From assembly GCA_002730475.1 (NCBI GenBank), contig PCAG01000002.1:45879-90980 (forward strand): DNA of 45,102 nucleotides, read 5' to 3'. Positions 25,567-34,352 of the stretch are shown here, in pieces. The position numbers and the translations under genes are program-made. The stretch's first letter is position 1. Each line of letters starts with the position of its first letter. Source of the DNA: Spirochaetales bacterium (GTDB lineage: Bacteria > Desulfobacterota_D > UBA1144). A model generated the notes under the pieces. That model had not been told where the DNA came from, searched no databases, and saw only the letters and a list, made by a program, of their open reading frames with translations.

Positions 25567-26214
25567 TTAATCCTTAACCCTTAAAGTTACTTTGTTTTTT
25601 GTTTCACCTAGACCCTCGATGCTTATACTTACTACATCTTGATCTTGTAACGAACCTACGCCACCGGGTGTTCCAGTCAAGATTAAATCTCCTTTGTTCA
25701 GAGTCATAACTTTGCTTATGTAGCTAATTAAAAAGTCGATTTTATGAACCATTAACGATGTGCTAGACTCTTGCTTAACTTGATTATTTACAATAGTTTT
25801 AATCTTAACATTTTGATAATCAATTTCATCTGATATATATGGACCAACTGGGCAAAATGTGTCAAAACCTTTTGCTCTCGAGAATTGTATATCAATAGAT
25901 TGCAAGTCGCGTGCTGTAACATCATTTACACATACCCCTCCCAGTATATAATCATAGGCTTTTTCTTTACTAATCCACTTGGCTTCTTTTTTTATTACTA
26001 TTCCAAGCTCACCTTCGTAATCGACTTTGGAACTCATGTGGTTTGGATAGACTATATCCTCATTCCAAGCGATTAAAGAGGAAACAGGTTTTAGAAACAT
26101 TAGTGGTTCTTTGGGGGGATGTTTTTTCATCTCTTCTGCGTGATCATAATAGTTCAATCCGATTGCCACAATTTTAGTTGGATATCCAACTTCTGAAAAA
26201 CCATCAAATTTCAT
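25567..26214 (-). CDS. Fumarylacetoacetate hydrolase-family protein (FAHD1-like)
   Basis: 215-residue single-domain FAH-fold enzyme. Metal ligands are recognisable as E67 and E69 in VDYEGELG and D98 in CVNDVTARD, with K115 in AKGFDTFCPVGP and the late LTGTPGGVG loop. The size and ligand spacing are very close to the FAHD1 type, which has acylpyruvase and oxaloacetate decarboxylase activity. Bacterial relatives also include 2-hydroxyhepta-2,4-diene-1,7-dioate isomerase and ureidoglycolate lyase, so the substrate is open. It starts 1 bp after truA and ends 13 bp before leuB. Nothing nearby points to aromatic catabolism; a metabolite-repair role is as likely. Confidence 0.85.
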   Translation of the reverse strand: MKFDGFSEVGYPTKIVAIGLNYYDHAEEMKKHPPKEPLMFLKPVSSLIAWNEDIVYPNHMSSKVDYEGELGIVIKKEAKWISKEKAYDYILGGVCVNDVTARDLQSIDIQFSRAKGFDTFCPVGPYISDEIDYQNVKIKTIVNNQVKQESSTSLMVHKIDFLISYISKVMTLNKGDLILTGTPGGVGSLQDQDVVSISIEGLGETKNKVTLRVKD

Positions 26215-26215
26215 A

Positions 26216-26953
26216 TTAATACTCTACATCATATAGATAAAGGCCTTCTGCTGGAGCACTTAGATTAAGTTTTAATCTCTTTTCTTTCTTGATGGCCAAA
26301 TCTATATCCTCTTGCTTTATTTTACCTCTTTCGTAATTAATCAAGCAACCAACAATCAGTCTTACCATTCCTCTCAAGAAACCGTTCCCAGCGATAAACA
26401 AATCTATATAATTAGCATTTCTTTTTATAGATACCTTTTTGACTATTCTTGTAGTTGATTCTCCGGCATATCCAGTCTTGCAAAAGTTTTTAAAATCTTT
26501 TTCGCCAACAAACTTTTTTGAGCATTCTCGGATTGCCTCTATATCCAACTCCTTCTTGATAAACCAAAACCTACCTTCTTCAAAAACCGTGCAGGGATTT
26601 ACGGTCTTTATTCTATACAAATAAATCTTTTTTTTGGAGCTATGTTGCGAATGAAAGCCTTCTGACACTTTGCTACATTTCTTAACCCGTATTTCTTCAT
26701 TAAGTAGGCTATTCAAATCGTTTCTTAATCCAATCATATTGATTTTACGGTTTCCGTCGATGTGAAAATTGGCTACCTGATTATGGGCATGAACACCACT
26801 ATCAGTTCTGCCGGAGCCCAATAGGGTTATATGTCTTTTGTAGATATCCTTCAAACATTTTTCTAGCTCTCCCTGAACTGTTGGGGACCCTCTTTGTCTT
26901 TGCCATCCACAAAAGTTTGTACCAATGTATTCAATATCAAGTCGTATATTCAT
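26216..26953 (-). CDS. truA: tRNA pseudouridine(38-40) synthase
   Basis: 245-residue enzyme that makes pseudouridine at positions 38-40 of the anticodon arm. YIGTNFCGWQRQ opens the fold, and the catalytic Asp is D51 in GSGRTDSGVHAHNQVANF. Further signatures are GEKDFKNFCKTG and GNGFLRGMVRLIVG, and the C-terminal PAEGLYLYDVEY is typical. The length is slightly short but complete. The ATG overlaps the permease stop by 4 nt (ATGA). Confidence 0.96.
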   Translation of the reverse strand: MNIRLDIEYIGTNFCGWQRQRGSPTVQGELEKCLKDIYKRHITLLGSGRTDSGVHAHNQVANFHIDGNRKINMIGLRNDLNSLLNEEIRVKKCSKVSEGFHSQHSSKKKIYLYRIKTVNPCTVFEEGRFWFIKKELDIEAIRECSKKFVGEKDFKNFCKTGYAGESTTRIVKKVSIKRNANYIDLFIAGNGFLRGMVRLIVGCLINYERGKIKQEDIDLAIKKEKRLKLNLSAPAEGLYLYDVEY

Positions 26954-27873
26954 TTTTGCATTTTAATTCTCTTATCTAGAAGAGGATAGGTAAAATCGAT
27001 TATCATATTTAAAGAAATAAGGACAATTGTATAAATAATGGTCAATCCACAAATAAGGGGATAGTCTCTATTGATTATTGAAAATACAAACATCCTCCCC
27101 ATTCCGGGAATCGAATAGATACTTTCAACCACAAACGATCCTGTAATCATAAAGGCCGCGATAGGCCCGATTGCCGTTGTAAAAGGGACAAGGGAATTTC
27201 TGACAATATAGAAGTTTAATAACGATTTCGGATTTATGTTGTTAATTCTAGCATTTCTCACGTACATAGAGCCTTCAGTTTCGTTCATCGACTCAACCAT
27301 TAATTTTGTTAGGAAGGAAATTGAAGGAATTGACAAAGTCAGGACGGGAAGGATATAGCTGGCGGGTGTTTCAAGTAAAGCGGCGGGAAGAATTGGAAAC
27401 TTAACGGAGAAAAGAATTATTAATATTGCTCCTAGTAAAAATGTTGGAATTCCAACAGATGCATAAAGAAAAAAACCGATTAGTTTTGTCACGAAAGACT
27501 CTTTCTTTTGAAATAAGAAAATTGCAAGATAAAGCGATGCGCAAACTGTGACCAATAATGATATTGATCCTATTTTTAACGAAAAAGGAAAACTCTTGGC
27601 TATAATTTCGTTCACATTTTTTCCAGTGTAAAAATATGAAGGCCCCAAATCAAATTTAATCATGTTCCCCATATAAGACGTATATTGGTTCAGGACTGGC
27701 TGATCTAGTTTGTATTTTTTTTCTATGTTGGCTTTCACTTTTGGCGGCAGTTTCTTTTCGGAATCAAAAGGTCCACCTGGCAAGGTTCTTAATAGGATAA
27801 AAGTTGCAGATATAACTATAAATAGAACGACTATCGCACTAATGAGTTTAATTAAGAAATAATTATTCTTCAT
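26950..27873 (-). CDS. ABC transporter permease, DppB/OppB family (orphan)
   Basis: 307-residue inner-membrane protein with about six helices. It has the N-terminal pattern of peptide/nickel permeases (FILLRTLPGGPFD), a short periplasmic segment with DLGPSYFYTGKNV, and the cytoplasmic coupling loop MYVRNARINNINPKSL followed by VRNSLVPFTTAIG, equivalent to the EAA motif. ESIYSIPGMGRMF is a family signature. The closest type may be YejB. A binding protein, a second permease and ATPases normally accompany such a gene, but none is in this window; the neighbours are an S41 protease (11-nt overlap) and truA (4-nt overlap). The partners are probably encoded elsewhere. Confidence 0.9.
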   Translation of the reverse strand: MKNNYFLIKLISAIVVLFIVISATFILLRTLPGGPFDSEKKLPPKVKANIEKKYKLDQPVLNQYTSYMGNMIKFDLGPSYFYTGKNVNEIIAKSFPFSLKIGSISLLVTVCASLYLAIFLFQKKESFVTKLIGFFLYASVGIPTFLLGAILIILFSVKFPILPAALLETPASYILPVLTLSIPSISFLTKLMVESMNETEGSMYVRNARINNINPKSLLNFYIVRNSLVPFTTAIGPIAAFMITGSFVVESIYSIPGMGRMFVFSIINRDYPLICGLTIIYTIVLISLNMIIDFTYPLLDKRIKMQK

Positions 27874-30676
27874 GGTTTGTTATAAAAAAGTTCTTAAATG
27901 TCTTGATATTCTTTGCGTCAATCGCAACAACTGACAATTTGTTTCTTCCAGGACCTAGCTCAACCCTGAAAGATTCTTTAATACTTTTCCTTTTTTGGGA
28001 TACCAATCTAAATTTCTTCTCATTTATAAAATAATTGATATTTTTAAGATTTGTTGCATCTTCAACAGAAGATTTTATCTCAATTTTATTGTTACCCTCT
28101 GAGAATTGGGTTTCGATATTTATACTAGGAGGCTCTTCGTACTGACCGATTATTTTTGATTTTACAAAAGACCCTTTCTCGTCTTGACTAACTTTGAAAG
28201 TCGTGGACTTTGGAGCCCAATATAATCGTTTATCTTCAGTCGCTACGAGGAGAAAATTTATTGTTTCACCAATTGCATCAACTAAATTGCCATGCGTTAT
28301 TGTTCCAAGCACAATGGCATTGTTGCTAGGATCCGAAAATACTATTTTTTCTCCTGTAAATCTGTAATTTACCGCTTCCTGAAACTTAACAAACGAATTA
28401 ATTTCTTCAAAAGGTATCGAGATTTCTTTATCAAAGAATGAATGTGAAACCTCATCATGGAACCTTATAGTGAAATTTATAAAATCGGAATATAAGTTTT
28501 TTTCCAACAGCAGATTGCTGTTTACCGTTACATCTTTTTTGTCTAGTGAATTGATTTTATGATTTTTATCTTTAATGATTAAATTCTTGTCTCTAGTTAA
28601 AATTTTAATATAGCACTCATCACAATTATTTTGGATTTTTTTTAATTGTATTTCTAGACCTAGCTCTACATTCTCGTCTAAATTGTTTTTTGGGACAATC
28701 CGATAAGCAAATTTTGGAAAAATAAATTCTGGCCTCTTTATTTTAATGTCTGAACTTACTTCCTTTATGCTGGTCAACCTTGGCCTTAATGGATCATCAA
28801 AGGAAAGGTTGGATAATGCAAACTGTATTATATCACTACTATCCTCTGCCCAACTAGGAATAACCAGCTCCATTTTAAATCTTTTATTCTCTTTACCTTT
28901 CAGGGTACCAACAAAAAAGTATTTATTATTAAGAAATGTGTTCTCTGAATTTGTAACAAGAACCAGGTTGGAGAATTTTTCTTTAGAATTATTTTTTATT
29001 TCAGCGACTATCGATTTTGTTTTACCAGAATCCAATATTATTTCCGGGTTAATTTTCAACCCCAGCTCTTTATAATTTGTATTGGCTCCACTGTTGTTCT
29101 TAATCTTAAAGTTATCTATTTTTGAAGTTAATGATTTAGTGATATTCCTTGCCATAATTGATAATTCGTTTTCCATCAAAGACAGAAAATTGTCTGTATT
29201 GCCATTGAAGCTGAATTTTTTCATATAATCCGAATTCAGTATTGCTTGAGAAAATTCAATCAACTCATCTTCCTCCGCGGTATTTTCGCCTGGACTATAG
29301 ATGATATAAGGCTTTCGGCTTAAACCTGGCTTGAGAAGTTCCTCTGTCGCTTCCTTGTCAAACAATAATTTCCCGTTTTTAAAATCCGCTGATACAAAGT
29401 TAATATCCGGACGAATGCCGTTTAGGTGAACTTGGTAATTTTTTGGGCTCAAATATTCTGCGATGGTTAGCTTTATTGCTGATCCATCATTTTGCTCATA
29501 AACTTCTTGCACCGTCCCTTTGCCAAAAGTGGTCTCCCCAATAATTAAACATCTTTTGTTGTTTTTCAGGGCACCTGCAACGATTTCGGATGCACTAGCA
29601 CTTCCTCTATCAACGAGCACTATGATTGGCCCGGTAAATTTTTTAATAGGCGCAGCAGCTGTGAAGAAAGGTCTGTTCATATTCGATTTTTTACCCTTAG
29701 TTGATACTATTAGTTTATTTTTCAGAAAGATATTTGATATTTGCAATGCTTGATCAAAAAGACCACCAGGATTTCCTCTTAAATCGAGAATTAAAGACAA
29801 TATCCCTCCTCCCCTTAAGGAGCTGAACGCCTCCTGAAATTGCTCGAACGTATTTGACTGAAATGATTTTATTTTTATATAACCTATGTTGTTTTCGAGA
29901 ATCTTTGATGAAATACTTTCAATGTTTATTATGTCTCTGATTATGTCAAACTTAATCAAGTCTTCTGCATTCTCTCTTTCGATGTATAGCGTTGTGCCGG
30001 TCCCCTTCTCGCCTCTTAATAATTGTATTGCTCGCTCTAGTGTTATTCCATCTGCGCTATTTGATTCAATTCGCCGTATTACATCGTTGGCATTGATTCC
30101 TGCTTTAGATGCCGGCGTACCTTCAATAGGAGAGATAATTGTAAGCTTCTCATCTCTTATCCCAACAACAATTCCAATCCCCCCAAAGCTTCCTTTGGTT
30201 TCTACTAAAAATTGATTTAAATCATCTGGTTCGATTATTGATGAATATTCATCTATCTCTTGTAAGACTGCATTGGCTACATGGTAAGCTAACAGGTTGT
30301 TTTTATGATTGGCGATATCTTTTTCTTCTAGCAAAGTAATTATTGTGTTCAAATTTTTACCTACATCGATTAAATTCCTATTCTTCTTGAGTACAATATG
30401 CTCGTTGGTGTTATCAACTTTAACCTCTATCTCTAGATTCTCATTTGGAGTATTTAAAATTCGGATGAATACTTCATCGGAGAAAGCATTTATAGAGTTT
30501 ATGGCACTGGCAAAGATTTTTGCAAAGGCGCTGTCCTCATAAAAGTAGGAGTTTTTCTCTATATAATAAACGGTTGAGTCAATTATCTCCTCATTATTAG
30601 CATAGGTGCTCGAAGATGTCAGAATGACCAAAAAGCAGGCCAATAAGATTTTTAAGCAATATTTGATTAAATTCAT
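27863..30676 (-). CDS. S41-family C-terminal processing protease with long C-terminal extension
   Basis: 937-residue exported serine protease. A signal peptide (about 1-26, cleavage near TYA-N) is followed by an N-terminal helical domain, a PDZ domain (about 160-235, SFGGIGIVVG and GTPASKAGINANDVIRRI), and the catalytic S41 domain with LDLRGNPGG. The Ser-Lys dyad is S361 (GSASASEI) and K386 (ETTFGKGTVQ), 25 residues apart as in Prc/CtpA. After about residue 450 comes an unusual 480-residue beta-rich extension with repeated Ig-like or CARDB-like strands (LKINPEIILDSGKTKSIVAE), and a C-D-E-C tetrapeptide. It likely acts in the periplasm on envelope proteins. The ATG has a TATAAT ending 6 nt upstream and no Shine-Dalgarno site; it heads the operon running to the SurA-like gene. 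Confidence 0.9.
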   Translation of the reverse strand: MNLIKYCLKILLACFLVILTSSSTYANNEEIIDSTVYYIEKNSYFYEDSAFAKIFASAINSINAFSDEVFIRILNTPNENLEIEVKVDNTNEHIVLKKNRNLIDVGKNLNTIITLLEEKDIANHKNNLLAYHVANAVLQEIDEYSSIIEPDDLNQFLVETKGSFGGIGIVVGIRDEKLTIISPIEGTPASKAGINANDVIRRIESNSADGITLERAIQLLRGEKGTGTTLYIERENAEDLIKFDIIRDIINIESISSKILENNIGYIKIKSFQSNTFEQFQEAFSSLRGGGILSLILDLRGNPGGLFDQALQISNIFLKNKLIVSTKGKKSNMNRPFFTAAAPIKKFTGPIIVLVDRGSASASEIVAGALKNNKRCLIIGETTFGKGTVQEVYEQNDGSAIKLTIAEYLSPKNYQVHLNGIRPDINFVSADFKNGKLLFDKEATEELLKPGLSRKPYIIYSPGENTAEEDELIEFSQAILNSDYMKKFSFNGNTDNFLSLMENELSIMARNITKSLTSKIDNFKIKNNSGANTNYKELGLKINPEIILDSGKTKSIVAEIKNNSKEKFSNLVLVTNSENTFLNNKYFFVGTLKGKENKRFKMELVIPSWAEDSSDIIQFALSNLSFDDPLRPRLTSIKEVSSDIKIKRPEFIFPKFAYRIVPKNNLDENVELGLEIQLKKIQNNCDECYIKILTRDKNLIIKDKNHKINSLDKKDVTVNSNLLLEKNLYSDFINFTIRFHDEVSHSFFDKEISIPFEEINSFVKFQEAVNYRFTGEKIVFSDPSNNAIVLGTITHGNLVDAIGETINFLLVATEDKRLYWAPKSTTFKVSQDEKGSFVKSKIIGQYEEPPSINIETQFSEGNNKIEIKSSVEDATNLKNINYFINEKKFRLVSQKRKSIKESFRVELGPGRNKLSVVAIDAKNIKTFKNFFITNHEE

Positions 30677-30713
30677 TAAAACATTATAGAATATTTATTT
30701 ATAATTTTATAAT
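30676..30713 (+). promoter_or_regulatory. nadE promoter (leaderless start)
   Basis: TTAAAA at 30676-30681 and TATAAT at 30700-30705 are 18 nt apart, and the -10 ends 8 nt before the nadE ATG at 30714. A second TATAAT at 30708-30713 directly abuts the ATG. There is no Shine-Dalgarno sequence in the whole 37-bp gap, which also carries the divergent protease promoter. Confidence 0.55.
30683..30688 (-). promoter_or_regulatory. -10 box of the S41 protease operon (leaderless start)
   Basis: On the complement, TATAAT at 30688-30683 is followed by 6 nt and then the ATG at 30676. The -35 region is AT-rich and poorly defined. Transcription would begin at or within a base or two of the AUG. Confidence 0.55.
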
Positions 30714-32354
30714 ATGAAAAAGAACCTCAAAATCGGACTTGCCCAAATCAATTCTAAGGTGGGGGACTTGCAGTTCAATTTTAGTAAGATTTCCAACTTA
30801 ATCAGTCTTGCTAAAAAACACAAAGTGGACTTACTTTGTTTCCCCGAACTTGCCCTAACTGGGTATCCGCCAGAGGATTTATTGCTAAACAAGAAATTCC
30901 TTAAGTCTATAGACACAGCTGTAAAAAATTTAGAAAAGATTACCAATGGCATTAGTGTGATTGTTGGCTACCCAAGAAGAATCGACAAAAAACTTTTTAA
31001 TGTAGCTGGCGTTTTCGTTGAAGGTAAGCTGCAAAAAGAATATAAAAAATTTCACTTACCAAACTATGGGGTTTTTGATGAGAACCGTTATTTTGAAAAA
31101 GGTGTAGAACCGGTAACGTTCACTATTCATAATCATAAAATTGGTATTACCATTTGTGAGGATATCTGGGTCGACACAAAAGTAATTAACGAAAGAATTA
31201 GTGATGATGCTATTGACTTATTGATTAATCTGTCTGCTTCACCGTTTAGTTTGGACAAACAGAAAAAACGATTACATATACTAAAAAAGATTTCCAAGAA
31301 AAACCGTATTGGAATTTGTTACTGTAATATCATCGGAGGACAAGACGAACTTGTTTTTGATGGAAGAAGTATGATTCTGGATAATAGCGGCAACGTTGTA
31401 GCTTATGGAAAAGAATTCGAAGAAGATTTGTTGATTAAAAATATTAACTTTAAACAAGGCAGATCCTCGGTCTGCCTATCTAAAAAAGACAACTCTCATT
31501 ATTTAGAAAAAGTTCTTTCAGCTCTGTGCCTAGGACTGAAGGATTATGTTTATAAAAATAATTTCAGCAAAGTCTTGTTAGGCATTTCTGGAGGTATTGA
31601 TTCAGCGCTAGTCACGGCAATTGCGGTAAAAGCTTTAGGTAAAAAGAATGTTTTAGGGATTGCCCTACCAACGCAATACAGCTCTGATAAAAGCCTTAAT
31701 CTTGCAAAAGAATTGTCTCGCAATCTTGGTTTTAAGCTAAGAGTAGCAAATATTCAGGGTATTTTTGAGGGTACTAACAAATTGTTGACTGATACGATAT
31801 ATGGAAAGACTGCGCAAGATACAACCGAGGAAAATTTACAAGCACGAATTAGAGCCAATGTTCTAATGGCCACATCGAACAAGCTAGGACATTTGTTGCT
31901 GTGCTCAGGGAACAAGAGTGAGATAAGCATTGGATATTCTACTTTGTATGGTGATGCTACAGGTGGATTGGCAATACTTAAAGATATACCAAAAACTTTA
32001 GTCTATAAATTAGCCAGATTTTACAATCAACTCAGCCCTGACAATTTAATCCCCAAAGAAATTATTCTCAGGGAACCATCTGCAGAGCTTAAAGAAAATC
32101 AGAAAGACTCAGACTCTCTGCCGCCCTATGGAATATTAGATGCAATTCTTGAATTATATATTGAGGAAGGAAAAAGTTTAAAAGAAATTTCATCTGCATT
32201 AAAAATTAGCCCATTACTCGTTTCGGCTATTATACAAAAAGTAAATAATAGTGAATTTAAGCGAAGGCAATCGCCTCCGGGGATTAAAATTACCGCTAAA
32301 GCTTTTGGTCGGGATAGGCGATATCCAATCACAAATAGATTTATTGATGCTTGA
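30714..32354 (+). CDS. nadE: Glutamine-dependent NAD+ synthetase
   Basis: 546-residue two-domain enzyme that amidates nicotinic acid adenine dinucleotide with glutamine nitrogen. The N-terminal nitrilase-type glutaminase has the triad E45 (CFPELALTGYPPEDLL), a Lys near 112 (KKFHLPNYGVFDE) and C148 (GITICEDIW). The synthetase domain has the P-loop GISGGIDS at 290-297 and LLCSGNKSEISIGYSTLYGD for NaAD binding. It ends RRYPITNRFID. The length fits the glutaminase-fused form. The start ATG lies 8 nt after a TATAAT and lacks a ribosome binding site. tyrS follows after 33 bp with its own candidate promoter. Confidence 0.97.
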   Translation: MKKNLKIGLAQINSKVGDLQFNFSKISNLISLAKKHKVDLLCFPELALTGYPPEDLLLNKKFLKSIDTAVKNLEKITNGISVIVGYPRRIDKKLFNVAGVFVEGKLQKEYKKFHLPNYGVFDENRYFEKGVEPVTFTIHNHKIGITICEDIWVDTKVINERISDDAIDLLINLSASPFSLDKQKKRLHILKKISKKNRIGICYCNIIGGQDELVFDGRSMILDNSGNVVAYGKEFEEDLLIKNINFKQGRSSVCLSKKDNSHYLEKVLSALCLGLKDYVYKNNFSKVLLGISGGIDSALVTAIAVKALGKKNVLGIALPTQYSSDKSLNLAKELSRNLGFKLRVANIQGIFEGTNKLLTDTIYGKTAQDTTEENLQARIRANVLMATSNKLGHLLLCSGNKSEISIGYSTLYGDATGGLAILKDIPKTLVYKLARFYNQLSPDNLIPKEIILREPSAELKENQKDSDSLPPYGILDAILELYIEEGKSLKEISSALKISPLLVSAIIQKVNNSEFKRRQSPPGIKITAKAFGRDRRYPITNRFIDA

Positions 32355-32380
32355 TTAAAAGCTTGCAAATAGAATAATAT
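32351..32380 (+). promoter_or_regulatory. tyrS promoter (leaderless start)
   Basis: TTGATT at 32351-32356 and TAATAT at 32375-32380 are 18 nt apart; the -10 ends 7 nt before the tyrS ATG at 32388. No Shine-Dalgarno site is present. The -35 overlaps the nadE stop codon. Confidence 0.5.
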
Positions 32381-32387
32381 AAATAAA

Positions 32388-33581
32388 ATGCAATTTATAA
32401 AGCCAAAGAAGCAACTTGAAATTATAAAGCAAAATGTTGATGCCATAATTCCTGAAGATGAGTTTATAGAAAAGCTTGAATCTTCTTATGAAAAAAATGT
32501 GCCACTAAGAGTGAAGGCGGGTTTTGATCCTACCACATCCTATCTGCATTTAGGACATTCTTTAATCCTTAGAAAACTCAAAGTATTTCAAGAGCTAGGA
32601 CACCAAATATGCTTCTTAATTGGAGATTTTACTGCAAAGATTGGTGACCCGACTGGAAGAGACAAGACTCGACCACCCTTAGATGAAGAGACAATAGGCA
32701 ACAATGCTTCAACCTACAAAGACCAAATGTTTAAAATACTTGAGGATAAAGATGTAGAGATTTTGTACAATTCAAAATGGTTTAATGGTTTCGATTTAAG
32801 TAGCTTAATCCAACTCACCTCTTTAGAGAATGTTGCTAGACTTCTAGAGAGGGACGATTTTAAAAAGAGATACCAAACAGGGGAGGCAATCACTGTAACA
32901 GAATTTCTTTACCCTATGCTCCAAGCGTATGATTCGGTCATTGTGAAGTCGGATATCGAAGTAGGGGGGACGGATCAGATGTTTAATATTTTATTAGGAA
33001 GGCAAATTCAAAAGGCTTTTGACATGCCCCAACAAATTGGAGTCTTTGTGCCAATTTTAGAAGGTCTTGACGGAAAGATGAAAATGTCAAAAACTCTCGA
33101 CAACCACATAGGGCTCAACGATTCCCCAGAGGAAATGTTTGGAAAAGTCATGTCAATTTCTGATGATTTGATGTCAAAGTATATAAAACTACTTTATTTT
33201 GATAGAAGTGATTTCTTTAAAGATATATCCAATCCTCTTGATAGAAAAAAAATTCTTGGACATACAATTGTTTCCGAATATTATGACACACTTTCTGCCG
33301 ATTCATCGCAAGAATTGTTTGAAACGAAATTCAGCAAGAAAGGTTTTCCTGGCGATATTTCTGAGGTACAAATTAAACTGAAAGATAAAAATCTTTTAGA
33401 CCTTTTAGTAGAAATATCTGAAAATTCCTTTTCACGATCAGAATTAAAAAGACTTATAAAAGACAAAGCAATTGAAATCAACGGAGATAAGTTGATATCT
33501 TTAGATTGTTTGCCCAAAGAAGAGGCGAAGTGGAAAATCAAAATAGGAAAAAGAAATTTTTATAAAATTAAGTTTATTTAA
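32388..33581 (+). CDS. tyrS: Tyrosyl-tRNA synthetase
   Basis: 397-residue class I synthetase. The HIGH motif appears as HLGH at 54-57, and KMSKS as KMSKT at 232-236, a combination typical of the TyrRS-II (TyrZ-like) group. VKAGFDPTTSYLHLGHS and EVGGTDQMFNILLGRQ carry tyrosine-binding residues. A C-terminal S4 RNA-binding domain (FSRSELKRLIKDKAIEINGDKL) is complete. The stop codon ends 1 base before the 3' end of the convergent RNase P RNA gene. No T-box leader is present; the upstream gap is 33 bp. Confidence 0.97.
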   Translation: MQFIKPKKQLEIIKQNVDAIIPEDEFIEKLESSYEKNVPLRVKAGFDPTTSYLHLGHSLILRKLKVFQELGHQICFLIGDFTAKIGDPTGRDKTRPPLDEETIGNNASTYKDQMFKILEDKDVEILYNSKWFNGFDLSSLIQLTSLENVARLLERDDFKKRYQTGEAITVTEFLYPMLQAYDSVIVKSDIEVGGTDQMFNILLGRQIQKAFDMPQQIGVFVPILEGLDGKMKMSKTLDNHIGLNDSPEEMFGKVMSISDDLMSKYIKLLYFDRSDFFKDISNPLDRKKILGHTIVSEYYDTLSADSSQELFETKFSKKGFPGDISEVQIKLKDKNLLDLLVEISENSFSRSELKRLIKDKAIEINGDKLISLDCLPKEEAKWKIKIGKRNFYKIKFI

Positions 33582-33582
33582 A

Positions 33583-33929
33583 CGAGTGAGTTAGTAAGCC
33601 GAATTCTGTTTTATGTGACCATCTATCTAGGATAATAATTACTTATTATCTCAAGCGATCTACCCCGAAGCATGTGGAAGGGATACCAGCTTCTATACTT
33701 GATCTTTCTCCAAGTGGGGTTTGCCTTGCCAAGATTTGTCGCCAAATCTTGCGGTAGTCTCTTACACTACCTTTTCACCCTTACCATTAATATCATATGA
33801 GTATTAATGGCGGTTATTTTCTGTGGCACTTTCCGTTGCCTCGCGACACCTGGGCGTTACCCAGCACCATTTCCCTTAGGAGTCCGGACTTTCCTCTTGT
33901 TTAAAACAAGCGATCACTCAACTCACTCG
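33583..33929 (-). ncRNA. rnpB: RNase P RNA (type A)
   Basis: Catalytic RNA that matures tRNA 5' ends. On the complement, universal segments are readable: GAGGAAAGTCCGGACTCC (33879-33896), AGGGTGAAAAGGTAGTG near the middle, GGCAAACCCC, and ACAGAATTCGGCTTA (33595-33609) close to the 3' end. The ends pair as GAGTGAGTT at 5' and AACTCACTC at 3', forming P1. The overall plan fits bacterial type A. The exact ends are set from the P1 helix and are good to a few bases. It begins just after the RNase HI stop and ends against the tyrS stop. No strong terminator follows; a short GTTTAAATAAAC palindrome is all that is seen. Confidence 0.95.
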
Positions 33930-33936
33930 AGACTAT

Positions 33937-33965
33937 AATTTATGGTAGAATCGCGCTTTTTGCAA
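33937..33965 (-). promoter_or_regulatory. rnpB promoter overlapping the end of the RNase HI gene
   Basis: On the complement, TTGCAA (33965-33960) and TAAATT (33942-33937) are 17 nt apart, and the predicted start 7-8 nt downstream coincides with the RNase P RNA 5' end at 33929. The -35 and the spacer are inside the last codons of the RNase HI gene. Confidence 0.55.
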
Positions 33966-34347
33966 GTTTATCGGCGATGGAATTCTCTTCTCTTGGTATA
34001 AGACTCAATTTTAGCGGGGATTTAATCCTACTGTGTAATTCTATAGCCTGCCTTAGAAGAGGCAGCAATTTTGCGTCTTTACACTTCCATTGATTATTAA
34101 ATTGCATGCATATCAATTTGGAGTCGGAAAAAATTTGTACCTCCTCCGCTGTAATGTCCTTATCCAAAATTAATTTTAGTGCCAGTATCAATGCCTCATA
34201 TTCAGCAATATTATTAGTAACAATATCTTTTAATGGTCTGGAGTATTTTTCCTCGGATTTGTTGAGAACTATATAAATACCAACACCCCCTGATCCAGGA
34301 TTGGGCTGACAAGCACCGTCTATAAAAATTTTTACAACAAAATTCAT
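33940..34347 (-). CDS. rnhA: Ribonuclease HI family protein
   Basis: 135-residue RNase H-fold nuclease expected to cleave RNA in RNA:DNA hybrids. The metal-binding acidic residues are D10 (IFIDGACQPNPG), E49 (NNIAEYEAL), D75 (FSDSKLI) and D126 (NSIADKLAK). It lacks the basic handle helix of E. coli RNase HI and is closer to the short, archaeal-like RNase HI group often found beside a zinc-ribbon gene. It starts 5 bp after that gene's stop. It may be the main RNase HI or a secondary one. Confidence 0.92.
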   Translation of the reverse strand: MNFVVKIFIDGACQPNPGSGGVGIYIVLNKSEEKYSRPLKDIVTNNIAEYEALILALKLILDKDITAEEVQIFSDSKLICMQFNNQWKCKDAKLLPLLRQAIELHSRIKSPLKLSLIPREENSIADKLAKSAILP

Positions 34348-34352
34348 AAAAC

